From CBDCDJ01 sp965215355 (lineage in GTDB: Bacteria; Deinococcota; Deinococci; Deinococcales; Trueperaceae), in NCBI GenBank assembly GCA_965215355.1, contig CBDCDJ010000007.1, forward strand, positions 2,666,001-2,730,000: a stretch of DNA of 64,000 nt, in the 5' to 3' direction. The notes under the pieces were generated by a model that saw nothing but the letters and a program-made list of their open reading frames with translations, made no database searches and was not told the DNA's origin. Position 1 is the stretch's first letter, and the number at the start of each line of letters is the position of its first letter. Made by a program: the position numbers and the translations under genes. Shown piece after piece: positions 50,489 to 57,761 of this stretch.

Positions 50489-51178
50489 TCAGTCGCCCGC
50501 CTGTTGCAGGGCGGGGCTGCTGCCTTCTTGTACGTCGTGCGTAGGCTGCCACAAGTAGGCCGCCGCGAGCGCCGCGACGGATGCGCCGGCGATGGGCGCG
50601 AGCCAGTAGAGCCAGTGCTGTGACCACTCACCTGAGAAAAAGGCCGGGGCGAGGCTGCGGGCCGGGTTCATCGACGCACCCGTGAGCGCGCCACCTGCTA
50701 TCGCGCCGAGCGTCACCGTGAAGCCGATGTAAACCCCGGCCAAAGCCTGTTTCTGGATGACGCAGGTCGCAATGACGAACATCAGAAAGAAGGTCAGGAT
50801 GACCTCTATAGCCACGCCCTGTATCAGGGACACGCCGGGCGCAAGGAGGGTCGCGCCGTAGGCCACGGGCTCGAGCCGCTGCGCACCGTAGCAGGCTTGT
50901 AGGGCAAGTATGGCCGTCACCGCGCCCGCCAGCTCCGCACTCCAGTACAGCAACAGTTCTCTAAAGGTAATGCGCCGCAGCACGAAAAAACCTACCGTCA
51001 CGGCGGGGTTGAAGTGGGCAAAGGAAATCGCCCCCACGGCGGCAATCATCACGGCGACCGTCAGGCCAAAAGCGAAAGCCACGGCGAGACCGCTCGCCCC
51101 GGACGCCATAGCACCGACGCCCACGAACAGCAGGGCAAAGGTGCCGATAAACTCCGCCAGCCAGACGCGACGATTCAT
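50489..51178 (-). CDS. aqpS: Aquaglyceroporin, AqpS-like arsenite channel
   Basis: 229 residues with six helices and both half-helix motifs: FNPAVT (first) and MNPARS (second). The start is MNRRVWLAEFIGTFALLFVG, and its ATG overlaps the arsC stop (ATGA). An MIP channel inside an ars operon matches the AqpS route of Sinorhizobium, where arsenite made by ArsC leaves by downhill flow. No ArsB or Acr3 pump is present in the operon, which supports this role. Confidence 0.88.
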   Translation of the reverse strand: MNRRVWLAEFIGTFALLFVGVGAMASGASGLAVAFAFGLTVAVMIAAVGAISFAHFNPAVTVGFFVLRRITFRELLLYWSAELAGAVTAILALQACYGAQRLEPVAYGATLLAPGVSLIQGVAIEVILTFFLMFVIATCVIQKQALAGVYIGFTVTLGAIAGGALTGASMNPARSLAPAFFSGEWSQHWLYWLAPIAGASVAALAAAYLWQPTHDVQEGSSPALQQAGD

Positions 51179-51627
51179 ACCGGGACGTGTGCCTTGAGCG
51201 CTTCTTCGGTCAGCGTGTTGCCTGCCTTTAGGGTTTTGACTAAGCGTTGGCAGGTCACGCCTATCGCGTCGCGCACCTTGCGCCAGGTCTCGAGCGGCTG
51301 GCCGGTCGGGTCGGGAAACGGCACGTGCAGGCGGGTTGTTTGGGCTGGGTAAGTAGGGCACACTTCGTTGGCACTGTCGCAGACCGTCAGCACCACGTCG
51401 AAGCTCCACCTGTCGGGCAGCTCGAAGAGCGTTTTAGAAGTGTGGCTGCTCAGGTCGACGCCGACCTCTTGCATCACGGTCACCGCTTCGGGCTTGACGA
51501 ACGCCTTCTCGGTGCCCGCCGAGAACACTTCAGCCCCTAAGCCAAGCTCGGCGGCGTAGTGCTTTAGCCAGCCTTCTGCCATCTGGCTGCGCGCCGAGTT
51601 GTGAGTGCAGAGAACGAGCAACCTCAC
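51175..51627 (-). CDS. arsC: Thioredoxin-coupled arsenate reductase ArsC
   Basis: 150 residues: VLCTHNSARSQMAEGWLKHY (Cys-x5-Arg loop), FSAGTEKAFVKPEAV, and the redox Cys pair in TVCDSANEVCPTYP. Reduces arsenate to arsenite using thioredoxin. GTG start overlaps the stop of the acetyltransferase gene (GTGA) and its own stop overlaps the channel's start, so translation of the operon is fully coupled here. Confidence 0.92.
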   Translation of the reverse strand: MRLLVLCTHNSARSQMAEGWLKHYAAELGLGAEVFSAGTEKAFVKPEAVTVMQEVGVDLSSHTSKTLFELPDRWSFDVVLTVCDSANEVCPTYPAQTTRLHVPFPDPTGQPLETWRKVRDAIGVTCQRLVKTLKAGNTLTEEALKAHVPV

Positions 51628-52058
51628 AGCAGCGCTTTCCGAAAAGCCTGGGCCGAGGCCGGGCACGCCCCACGCAGTTCGGCCGAAGCACTCAACTCGG
51701 CGGGTAGGTCGGTGCGCTCTACAGGTGTGAAGCCGTATCCGGTCAGCAGCTCGGGGATGGTGGTGGTGAGGCCGAAGACGGCGCGAAGGCCGCGACGGCG
51801 CGCCTCCGCCTCTGCAAACCTGAGCAAGATGCGCCCGTAACCCTGGCCCCGCACGCCCTCGTTCACGGTTAGCGAGCGCATTAAGGCGTAGGAACCATGT
51901 GTTTCGATTCTTACGAGGCCAACGGGTTCGTCCCCCTCTGCCAGTACAAATAGGTGGGTGTCCTCGAGGCCGGCTATAGGCAGCTCGGACCGCTCAAGCA
52001 TCGCGGTCAGCTTACCTACTTCTCCAGCCGTCGCTGGCCGGACTGCTGCGGCATTCAC
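51624..52058 (-). CDS. arsN2: ArsN2-like GNAT acetyltransferase
   Basis: 144 residues, single GNAT domain: SLTVNEGVRGQGYGRILLRF (acetyl-CoA loop), LTTTIPELLTGYGFTPVER, and a C-terminal ELSASAELRGACPASAQAF motif, which is characteristic of the ArsN2 proteins found in ars operons. ArsN-type enzymes acetylate organoarsenicals such as arsinothricin; whether this one does is inference. GTG start overlaps the arsR stop (GTGA). Confidence 0.82.
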   Translation of the reverse strand: MNAAAVRPATAGEVGKLTAMLERSELPIAGLEDTHLFVLAEGDEPVGLVRIETHGSYALMRSLTVNEGVRGQGYGRILLRFAEAEARRRGLRAVFGLTTTIPELLTGYGFTPVERTDLPAELSASAELRGACPASAQAFRKALL

Positions 52059-52375
52059 GCTCCTACCCCCTGAGTTTGTTCAGCCGCTTGCTTCAAGTCA
52101 GCGAGTGCAGCGATGACCTCGGTGAACGCTTCCGGGGCCAGCTCGTAGTACACCCAGCGCCCACGCTTCTCGGCCGTGACGAAACCAGCTTCGACGAGCT
52201 GCTTCATGTGGTGGCTCACGGTGGGCTGGGTGAGACCTAAAAACGCTTCGAGGTCGCAACCGCACACGCCGTCGTCACGGCTGCAACAGCTCTGGACAGG
52301 CTCGAGCAAAAAGTTCAAAATCTTGAGGCGGGTAGGGTCGCCCAGCACCTTGAGCTTAGCGGATAAATCGGCCAT
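52055..52375 (-). CDS. arsR: ArsR-family arsenical repressor
   Basis: 106 residues, winged helix: LKVLGDPTRLKILNFLLEPV, a Cys-rich inducer segment SCCSRDDGVCGCDLEAFLGL, recognition helix TQPTVSHHMKQLVEAGFV, and wing KRGRWVYYELAP. The clustered Cys residues fit As(III) sensing. The ATG lies in the operator itself, 6 nt after a TAAAGT box, so the mRNA is probably leaderless and self-repressed. Confidence 0.92.
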   Translation of the reverse strand: MADLSAKLKVLGDPTRLKILNFLLEPVQSCCSRDDGVCGCDLEAFLGLTQPTVSHHMKQLVEAGFVTAEKRGRWVYYELAPEAFTEVIAALADLKQAAEQTQGVGA

Positions 52376-52410
52376 AGATAGACTTTAATCTATCTATAGA
52401 AATTTGTCTA
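52374..52410 (-). promoter_or_regulatory. Leaderless arsR promoter with ArsR operator
   Basis: On the minus strand TAGACA (52405-52410), exact 17-bp spacer, TAAAGT (52382-52387), then 6 nt to the ATG. A perfect inverted repeat ATAGATAGA / TCTATCTAT with a 6-bp centre (52374-52397) covers the -10 box and the start codon, the expected ArsR binding site. Confidence 0.8.
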
Positions 52411-52442
52411 TGTGTCGTGGCAAAACATACTGACAGGTGCAG

Positions 52443-53138
52443 TCACTTATCTTTCTTTTTTGAGTCAGGTGCGCCAGATACGTGATTACCTTCCTTCTCC
52501 ACGAGGCTTTCTGATAACAACGTTTCCAAATGTGCCGCGTCGTTGACGACCTCGACGGAAGTAAACGTCTCCGTGATGCGCAGCTTGCTGATGCTGGTGT
52601 TCTGCAACCGAAAGCCCCAACCACCGGGTTCGCCGCGCTTTCTCGGGTCGGGGCGGCCGGTGAAGAGTTGCAAAATAGCGCTGATGGTGCCGCCGTGGGC
52701 GAAGGCGATGACGCGGCCCGTTTCGGGCAAACTTTTCAACCAGTCGGCGACGCGCGTTTGCAGGTCGTCGCTCGACTCGCCGCCGGGGACGGGCTGGTCG
52801 TAAGGCCCGTTGAACCACACGACGAACTGCGCCTGCTCGTCTTCGGGGATGTCCTGCCAGACTTTGCCTTCGAACGTTCCTAAGTTGATTTCGCGGAGCC
52901 GCGCGTCGCGGTGCAGCTCCGCGTCGGGGAAAACGGTCGCGGCGGTGACGGCGGCCCGTTGCAAGTCCGAGGTATGAACCGCGTCGAAGGCCTCGTGCCC
53001 GATGCGCCGCGCCAGCGCCTCGGCTTGGCGGACGCCGAGGGCGTTCAGCGGCACGTCGGTGTCGCCCTGAACGCGCCGGGTGCGGTTCCATTCGGTTTCG
53101 CCGTGGCGGACGAGCCACAGCTCGAGTTCCTCAGCCAC
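52443..53138 (-). CDS. Histidine phosphatase, CobC/PGAM-like (copy 2)
   Basis: 231 residues. Phosphohistidine motif LWLVRHGETEWNRTRRVQGD, DLQRAAVTAA, EINLGTFEGKVWQDIPED, GGESSDDLQTRVADWL and AFAHGGTISAIL. Similar to the CobC alpha-ribazole phosphatase / phosphoglycerate-mutase-like family. Overlaps the preceding paralog by 8 nt and ends a probable six-gene cobalamin operon. The C-terminus carries a Lys-rich tail (SKKKDK). In this setting alpha-ribazole-phosphate hydrolysis during B12 salvage is plausible but unproven. Confidence 0.8.
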   Translation of the reverse strand: MAEELELWLVRHGETEWNRTRRVQGDTDVPLNALGVRQAEALARRIGHEAFDAVHTSDLQRAAVTAATVFPDAELHRDARLREINLGTFEGKVWQDIPEDEQAQFVVWFNGPYDQPVPGGESSDDLQTRVADWLKSLPETGRVIAFAHGGTISAILQLFTGRPDPRKRGEPGGWGFRLQNTSISKLRITETFTSVEVVNDAAHLETLLSESLVEKEGNHVSGAPDSKKKDK

Positions 53139-53745
53139 CCCATCCCTCCAAATGCGCCGTGTCGTTCAAGGTGAGAATCACTTTCGACGTTTCACCGAGC
53201 CGTAGCCGGGTGATGCCCGTGTTGCCGAAAGCCTGGTTCCACTCGTAGGCTTTAGGCGGCTTGACGAACGAGAACACCGCCGCCCGAATCGTGCCGCCGT
53301 GGGAAAAAGCTATGACACGCCCACTTTTGGGCAACGAGTCCAGCCAGCTCCTGACCCTGGCGATAAGCTCGAGCCACGTTTCCCCGCCGTCGGCCCGCCG
53401 GTTGAGCGGGTCTTGGTACATCGCTTGGCGCATGGCGGTTTCGGCGAGCGTAAATTCGGCGGTCGTTTTTCCCTCCAATACACCGTAGTTCAGCTCTCTC
53501 AAGCGTTCGTCCAAACACAGGCGCACCTCTGGAAAAACCACCCGCGCCGTGTCCTGGGCTCGCGCAGAATCAGACGAATAAACCCGGTCAAAGGTCTCGC
53601 CCTGAAGACGCTTCGCCAAAACCTCAGCCTGCCTCAGACCGAGCGGGGACAGTTGCGAATTTTTTTGGCCTTGAATGCGGCGTTCGGCGTTCCAGTCGGT
53701 TTCGCCGTGGCGGACGAGCCAGAGGTCCAGAAAATCGTCAGCCAT
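53131..53745 (-). CDS. Histidine phosphatase, CobC/PGAM-like (copy 1)
   Basis: 204 residues: LWLVRHGETDWNAERRIQGQ, SSDSARAQDTARVV, ELNYGVLEGKTTAEFTLAET, GGETWLELIARVRSWL and AFSHGGTIRAAV. Paralogous to the gene that follows, sharing order and wording of all motifs, so the pair arose by tandem duplication. Overlaps the cupin gene by 8 nt. See copy 2 for the possible alpha-ribazole phosphatase role. Confidence 0.8.
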   Translation of the reverse strand: MADDFLDLWLVRHGETDWNAERRIQGQKNSQLSPLGLRQAEVLAKRLQGETFDRVYSSDSARAQDTARVVFPEVRLCLDERLRELNYGVLEGKTTAEFTLAETAMRQAMYQDPLNRRADGGETWLELIARVRSWLDSLPKSGRVIAFSHGGTIRAAVFSFVKPPKAYEWNQAFGNTGITRLRLGETSKVILTLNDTAHLEGWGG

Positions 53746-54109
53746 CGTTGAGGGCCTTTTCCTCCCGGTAAAGCTTGTCCTCTACCGAAGGCGCGCGAAC
53801 CATGAACGCCTCGACGGGCGTTTCGACACCCAAAATCGCGTGATAAACCCCAATCGAGAAACAGCAAAACTCGCCCGCCACAACCCTGTGAACCTCGTCT
53901 TCGACCTGAACCGTCAAGCTGCCTTTCAAGACGATGAAACACTCGTCGCTGTCCCTGTGGGCGTGGAGGCCGTCGTCCCGCCAAGGGGTGTCGGTGTGGT
54001 TGTAAAAAATCTGTAATTTTTGAGAGGCGAAGCCGACCGCGTCGCGGGGCGTGTGACCGGAGAGGACGGTTGAAAAGTCGGGCAGTTGGCGGTGGTGAAA
54101 GTCGGGCAC
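53738..54109 (-). CDS. Cupin-domain protein
   Basis: 123 residues, single cupin barrel. Metal-binding motif 1 is HAHRDSDECFIVLKGSLTV (two His, Glu) and motif 2 has the His in FSIGVYHAILGVE. Substrate unknown. GTG start 10 nt after the btuD stop; its stop overlaps the first histidine phosphatase start by 8 nt, so it belongs to the same operon. A role in cobalamin uptake or salvage is inferred only from context. Confidence 0.75.
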   Translation of the reverse strand: MPDFHHRQLPDFSTVLSGHTPRDAVGFASQKLQIFYNHTDTPWRDDGLHAHRDSDECFIVLKGSLTVQVEDEVHRVVAGEFCCFSIGVYHAILGVETPVEAFMVRAPSVEDKLYREEKALNDG

Positions 54110-54119
54110 GCCACCAAGC

Positions 54120-54890
54120 TTACAGCCTCGGCAGGACGACCGGCAAACAGTTGCCCGGCTGCTGGAACACCTGGGCGTCGGTTTGGTAGACCTCGCGCAG
54201 CAGCGCCTCGGTGAATACCTCTTCCGGCTTACCCACAACCACCACGCGACCCGCGTTCAGGACGAGTACGCGGTCACAGGCTCGAGCCGCCAAATTCAAG
54301 TCGTGGAGCACGGCGAGGACGCCCGACCCACCCGCGGCCTCACGCTTGACGAGACCTAAAATCTCGGTCTGGTACTTGAGGTCGAGGTGGTTCGTCGGCT
54401 CGTCGAGGAGGAGGAAGCGCGGCTCCTGCGCCAGGGCGAGGGCCAGCAGCACACGCTGCCGCTCGCCGCCCGACAAGGACGCGGCGGCGCGGTCCCGAAA
54501 GCGCCACACGTCCGCGTGGCGCATGGCCCGCTCGACCCTTTCAAGGTCGCGAGCAGTCTCGCGCGCCAAGAAGCCCAGGTGCGGGGTGCGGCCCATGAGG
54601 ACGAGTTCGCGCGCCGTAAACGCCTCCGGCACGTCGCCCGCCTGCGGCACCACCGCGAGGTGCCGGGCCAGCTCGAGCCTTGACAAGCGCCGCAGGTCGC
54701 GCCCGTCCAGCGTGACTGTACCGGCGTCGGGCGCCAGCACCCGCGTCAGGAGTTTGACAAGCGTCGACTTGCCCGCCCCGTTCGGCCCGACCAAACCGAG
54801 GACTTCACCGGGGTTCAGCTCGAAAGTCACTTCGTCTAGGACGAGTGTCCGGCCGTACCCGAAGCTCACGCCTCGAACCTGTAAGCTCAC
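54120..54890 (-). CDS. btuD: Cobalamin ABC transporter ATPase
   Basis: 256 residues. Walker A LGLVGPNGAGKSTLVKLL, Q-loop VVPQAGDVPEAF, signature SLSGGERQRVLLALALAQ, Walker B LLLDEPTNHLDL and switch His in VLHDLNLAARACDRV. FepC/HmuV/BtuD type. GTG overlaps the permease stop (GTGA). Assigned to cobalamin rather than heme or siderophore because of the riboswitch at the head of the operon. Confidence 0.9.
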   Translation of the reverse strand: MSLQVRGVSFGYGRTLVLDEVTFELNPGEVLGLVGPNGAGKSTLVKLLTRVLAPDAGTVTLDGRDLRRLSRLELARHLAVVPQAGDVPEAFTARELVLMGRTPHLGFLARETARDLERVERAMRHADVWRFRDRAAASLSGGERQRVLLALALAQEPRFLLLDEPTNHLDLKYQTEILGLVKREAAGGSGVLAVLHDLNLAARACDRVLVLNAGRVVVVGKPEEVFTEALLREVYQTDAQVFQQPGNCLPVVLPRL

Positions 54891-55948
54891 GCGGCCCGCC
54901 CCTTTTGGCGGCGCAGCAGGTAGAGAAAAAACGGCCCGCCCACGAGTGCCGTCACCACGCCGATGGGGATTTCGCCCGGCGCGATGACGGTGCGCGCGAG
55001 CAGGTCGGCCAACACCAGGAACAGCGCGCCCAGCACCGCCGCCGTCGGCACGAGCCGGCGGTGGTCGGGGCCGAGCGCCAGCCGCACGGCGTGGGGCACC
55101 ATCAGGCCGACAAAGCCGATAACCCCCGACACGCTCACCGCCGCCGCGGTGGCGAGCGTCGCCACCCCCAACAAGACGAGCTTGAACGTTTCGGTCGGCA
55201 GCCCGAGCTGCGCGGCCTGCGTCTCGCCGAGTTGCAACAGGTTGAGCGCCCGCGCCGAGGCTTGGACGACAATCGCCGCGCTCAGCACGAACGGCAAGAC
55301 CGAAGCGAGTTTGCTCCAGCTCGAGAACGCGAAACTGCCCAGCAGCCAGGCCAGCACCCCCGCCGCCTGCTCGCGCGAGGCGAGCATCACGAACGAGGTT
55401 AAGGCGCTTAAGCTCGAGCCCACCACCACCCCCGCCAAGATGAGCGACACCAAGGGCACGCCGCGGCCCTGCCGGGCGAGGGCGTAGACGAGCAGCACGG
55501 CGAGGAGGGCGGCGACAAAGGCCGAGAGCGGCACGCCCAAACGCGCCAGAAGTGGCACGCTTCCCCCAAAGACAAGCGCGAGCGTCGCCCCGAAACCCGC
55601 GCCGCTCGCCACGCCGAGCAGGTAGGGGTCGGCGAGCGGGTTGCGAAACAGCCCCTGGTAAGCGACACCCGCCAGCGACAGCGCCGCGCCGACGAGGGCG
55701 GCGGTGAGCACGCGGGGCAAGCGCAACTGCCAGACGATGGTGTCCGCCGGGCCGGACAGGGTGCCGCTTACACCGTGCCACAAGGCGCGCAGGGTCTCGG
55801 CGGGCGTTACCGCCACCGAGCCGACGCTCGTCGCCAGCAGCATCGCGGCGAACAGCGCCAGCGTGACGAGGGCGAGCGGCGTCCGGAGCGGCGCGCGCGC
55901 ACGCTGCACCGACGTTTGAGTATGAGGACGGCTCGCCGAGGACTGCAC
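54887..55948 (-). CDS. btuC: Cobalamin ABC transporter permease
   Basis: 353 residues, FecCD family with about ten helices: LPRVLTAALVGAALSLAGVA, YQGLFRNPLADPYLLGVASG, LAWLLGSF, and SGVIGFVGLMVPHAVRLALG. GTG start lies directly after the btuF stop codon (TAAGTG). Forms the channel through which the binding protein delivers corrinoids, energised by btuD. Confidence 0.9.
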   Translation of the reverse strand: MQSSASRPHTQTSVQRARAPLRTPLALVTLALFAAMLLATSVGSVAVTPAETLRALWHGVSGTLSGPADTIVWQLRLPRVLTAALVGAALSLAGVAYQGLFRNPLADPYLLGVASGAGFGATLALVFGGSVPLLARLGVPLSAFVAALLAVLLVYALARQGRGVPLVSLILAGVVVGSSLSALTSFVMLASREQAAGVLAWLLGSFAFSSWSKLASVLPFVLSAAIVVQASARALNLLQLGETQAAQLGLPTETFKLVLLGVATLATAAAVSVSGVIGFVGLMVPHAVRLALGPDHRRLVPTAAVLGALFLVLADLLARTVIAPGEIPIGVVTALVGGPFFLYLLRRQKGRAA

Positions 55949-56833
55949 TTAGAACGAACCGGGGTGCAGAAAACTCGCCAACAGCCGAACCGCGTCGGCC
56001 ATACGCGGGCCGGGCTGGTTGACGATGTTGTTTTGAGCGTCGTTCAGTTCAAACACTCGTCCCGACGTCAACGCACTCAAACCCGCCCAACCGGGCCGGG
56101 CTTGAAGCGTCGTGGCGGACTCGCCGGGGGCGTCGGCGAGAATGATCACGTCGGGGTCGGCGGCGACCACGAACTCGGGGTCGAGCTGCGGAAAGTCGCC
56201 GAGTTCGGCGGGCGAAACGGTTTCGCCGCCCGCTTTTGCCAGCAGTGTGCCGATAAACGATTCCGGCCCGACGCTGTAGGGGGTCGGGTCGATTTCGTAG
56301 TAGACCGAGACAACGGGCAGTTCAGCCGTCAGGGCGGCGACCGCCTCTATTTCACCACGCACGCGCCCGGCGAGCAGCGCGGCCTGCGTTTCCCGGTTGA
56401 CCAGTTCGCCGACCACCCCGAAAAAGGTGAAGGTGTCCTGAACCGTCTGCGGGCTGCCCGCGTACACCGTCAGCCCGGCGTCGCTCAACAGCTGCGCAAG
56501 TTCGCCGTACTCGCTCACAAAGACGAGGTCGGGTTGCAAAGCCACGATGGCCTCGAGGTCCGGCCCGCCCTCCACACCGGTCAGGCCGCCGCCGAGTTTG
56601 GGGAGGCCGGCAATCTCTTCCGGGTAAGTGCTGAAGGTGTCGACGCCGACGAGCTTGTCGCAGGCGTCCAGGGCGCAGAGCGTTTCGGTGTCGCTCGGCA
56701 ACATCGAGACGACGCGCATGGGCTCACGCGGCAGGGTGACCTCGCGGCCGAGTTCGTCGGTGACGGTGAGGGGGTAGGTGGTGGCGAAGGCCACGCCGAA
56801 CAGCCACAGACTTACAGCTAAAAAACGTTTCAC
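55949..56833 (-). CDS. btuF: Cobalamin-binding periplasmic protein
   Basis: 294 residues. Signal peptide MKRFLAVSLWLFGVAFATTY; class III binding-protein fold with YPLTVTDELGREVTLPREPM, VVSMLPSDTETLCALDACDK, LVGVDTFSTYPEEI, and ALQPDLVFVSEYG. This opening is typical of BtuF-like and siderophore-binding proteins; the riboswitch favours cobalamin. Start GTG with AGGAGG five bases upstream; a longer frame to 56872 would run into the terminator hairpin. Confidence 0.9.
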   Translation of the reverse strand: MKRFLAVSLWLFGVAFATTYPLTVTDELGREVTLPREPMRVVSMLPSDTETLCALDACDKLVGVDTFSTYPEEIAGLPKLGGGLTGVEGGPDLEAIVALQPDLVFVSEYGELAQLLSDAGLTVYAGSPQTVQDTFTFFGVVGELVNRETQAALLAGRVRGEIEAVAALTAELPVVSVYYEIDPTPYSVGPESFIGTLLAKAGGETVSPAELGDFPQLDPEFVVAADPDVIILADAPGESATTLQARPGWAGLSALTSGRVFELNDAQNNIVNQPGPRMADAVRLLASFLHPGSF

Positions 56834-56859
56834 AAAAGCCTCCTGGGGCTCTTGCGGGC

Positions 56860-56886
56860 AAAAGAAAACCATCCCACGGGGGATGG
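56860..56886 (-). terminator. Intrinsic terminator of the cobalamin riboswitch
   Basis: On the minus strand CCATCCC, 4-nt loop, GGGATGG, then TTTTCTTTT (plus-strand arms at 56869-56875 and 56880-56886). It sits between the riboswitch and the btuF ribosome site, as expected for transcription attenuation. Confidence 0.85.
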
Positions 56887-56929
56887 AAGGAAGCCTCGAG
56901 CGACTCGAGGGCCACCTTTCCTCGTCCTC

Positions 56930-57035
56930 GCAAGGGGTGCAGTGCGTGAAGTGCGGCTGGCATTCGGGCTTTCACCGTTGCGGGACAGCGCCGGACTTGC
57001 ACCGGACTTCCCCAACCACCTTCAAGGGTCAGCTT
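56930..57035 (-). promoter_or_regulatory. Cobalamin riboswitch
   Basis: The minus strand carries the conserved cobalamin-element boxes in order: GAAGGTGG, GGGAAGTCCGGTGCAAGTCC, GCTGTCCCGCAACGGTGA and the B12-box-like AGCCCGAATGCCAGCC. A second hairpin (CCTCGAG/CTCGAGG, 56894-56910) and the terminator follow. Bound adenosyl- or methylcobalamin would favour termination and shut off uptake. Outer edges are approximate. Confidence 0.92.
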
Positions 57036-57059
57036 ACGGCGGGGGCGGGGGTTTGTCAA
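57031..57059 (-). promoter_or_regulatory. Promoter of the cobalamin operon
   Basis: On the minus strand TTGACA (57054-57059), exact 17-bp spacer, TAAGCT (57031-57036), just ahead of the riboswitch. One of the best sigma-70-like promoters in the window. Confidence 0.8.
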
Positions 57060-57130
57060 CTGTGTCAACGCAACTTTTCTAGACGTTTGTCCGACGCGAC
57101 CCAAACACCGTGCCGCCTATACTGGTACCC

Positions 57131-57745
57131 ATGAAGCTGTTAGAGCGCCCGCTCCTCCTCGTTCTCGCTGTCGCCCTGCTGCTGGGGCTGGGCTACGGGG
57201 CTTATACCCTGGGCCGGAGACTCGCCCCACCCGAACTCGGCGGCACCGCGCTGCAAAACCCCGTCGACGTGCGCGCGGTGAGCCTGACGGGGGCGGACGG
57301 AGAAACCGTCAGCTTCGGCGACTTTCAGGGTGAGACGGTGCTGGTCTTTTTCGGCTACACGCGCTGCCCGGACGTGTGCCCCGTCACCCTGGCGCGGTTG
57401 GCAAAGCTGTACCGCGACCTAGGCGAGCCGGAACGTCTAAAAGTCGTGATGGTGACGGTCGACCCCGCCAACGACACGCCCGCAGCGGCGCAACGCTACG
57501 CGGCCTCGTTTCAGCCCGACTTTGTAGGTTTGGGCGGCAGCAACGCCCAAATCGCCGGGGCGGCCAAAACGTTTTTTGTCGGTTATAACCAGGGCTATAA
57601 CCAAGGCGAAACCCTTGCGCACACCGACGCGGTCTTTTTGGTCAACCCCGAGGGGTACTTCCAAATCGTCTATTCGCAGACCAACTTGGCGGCCTTAGCA
57701 GCGGACTTGGCCGCCCTGAGCGGGCGCACAAAGCTTGGCGGTTGA
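57131..57745 (+). CDS. Sco1/SenC-family copper chaperone
   Basis: 204 residues. N-terminal membrane anchor (LLLVLAVALLLGLGYGAY), thioredoxin fold with copper-binding FFGYTRCPDVCPVTLARL, VDPANDTPAAAQRYAASF and the later His in ETLAHTDAVFLV. Delivers copper to cytochrome oxidase CuA. The loop before that His contains a tandem GYNQGYNQG from a 12-bp duplication. TATACT (57118-57123) ends 7 nt before the ATG with no ribosome site, so probably leaderless. No oxidase genes are in view. Confidence 0.88.
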   Translation: MKLLERPLLLVLAVALLLGLGYGAYTLGRRLAPPELGGTALQNPVDVRAVSLTGADGETVSFGDFQGETVLVFFGYTRCPDVCPVTLARLAKLYRDLGEPERLKVVMVTVDPANDTPAAAQRYAASFQPDFVGLGGSNAQIAGAAKTFFVGYNQGYNQGETLAHTDAVFLVNPEGYFQIVYSQTNLAALAADLAALSGRTKLGG

Positions 57746-57761
57746 AACAGTCCCAGAAACC

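Noticed and set aside
54891..55781. N-terminal extension of the btuD frame
   Set aside because: The open frame continues far upstream through btuC, but the ABC domain begins at the GTG at 54890, which overlaps the btuC stop; the extension is Arg-rich shadow.
55775..56821. 348-codon plus-strand open frame opposite btuC/btuF
   Set aside because: Covers two genes whose motifs and overlaps are certain on the minus strand; shadow frame.
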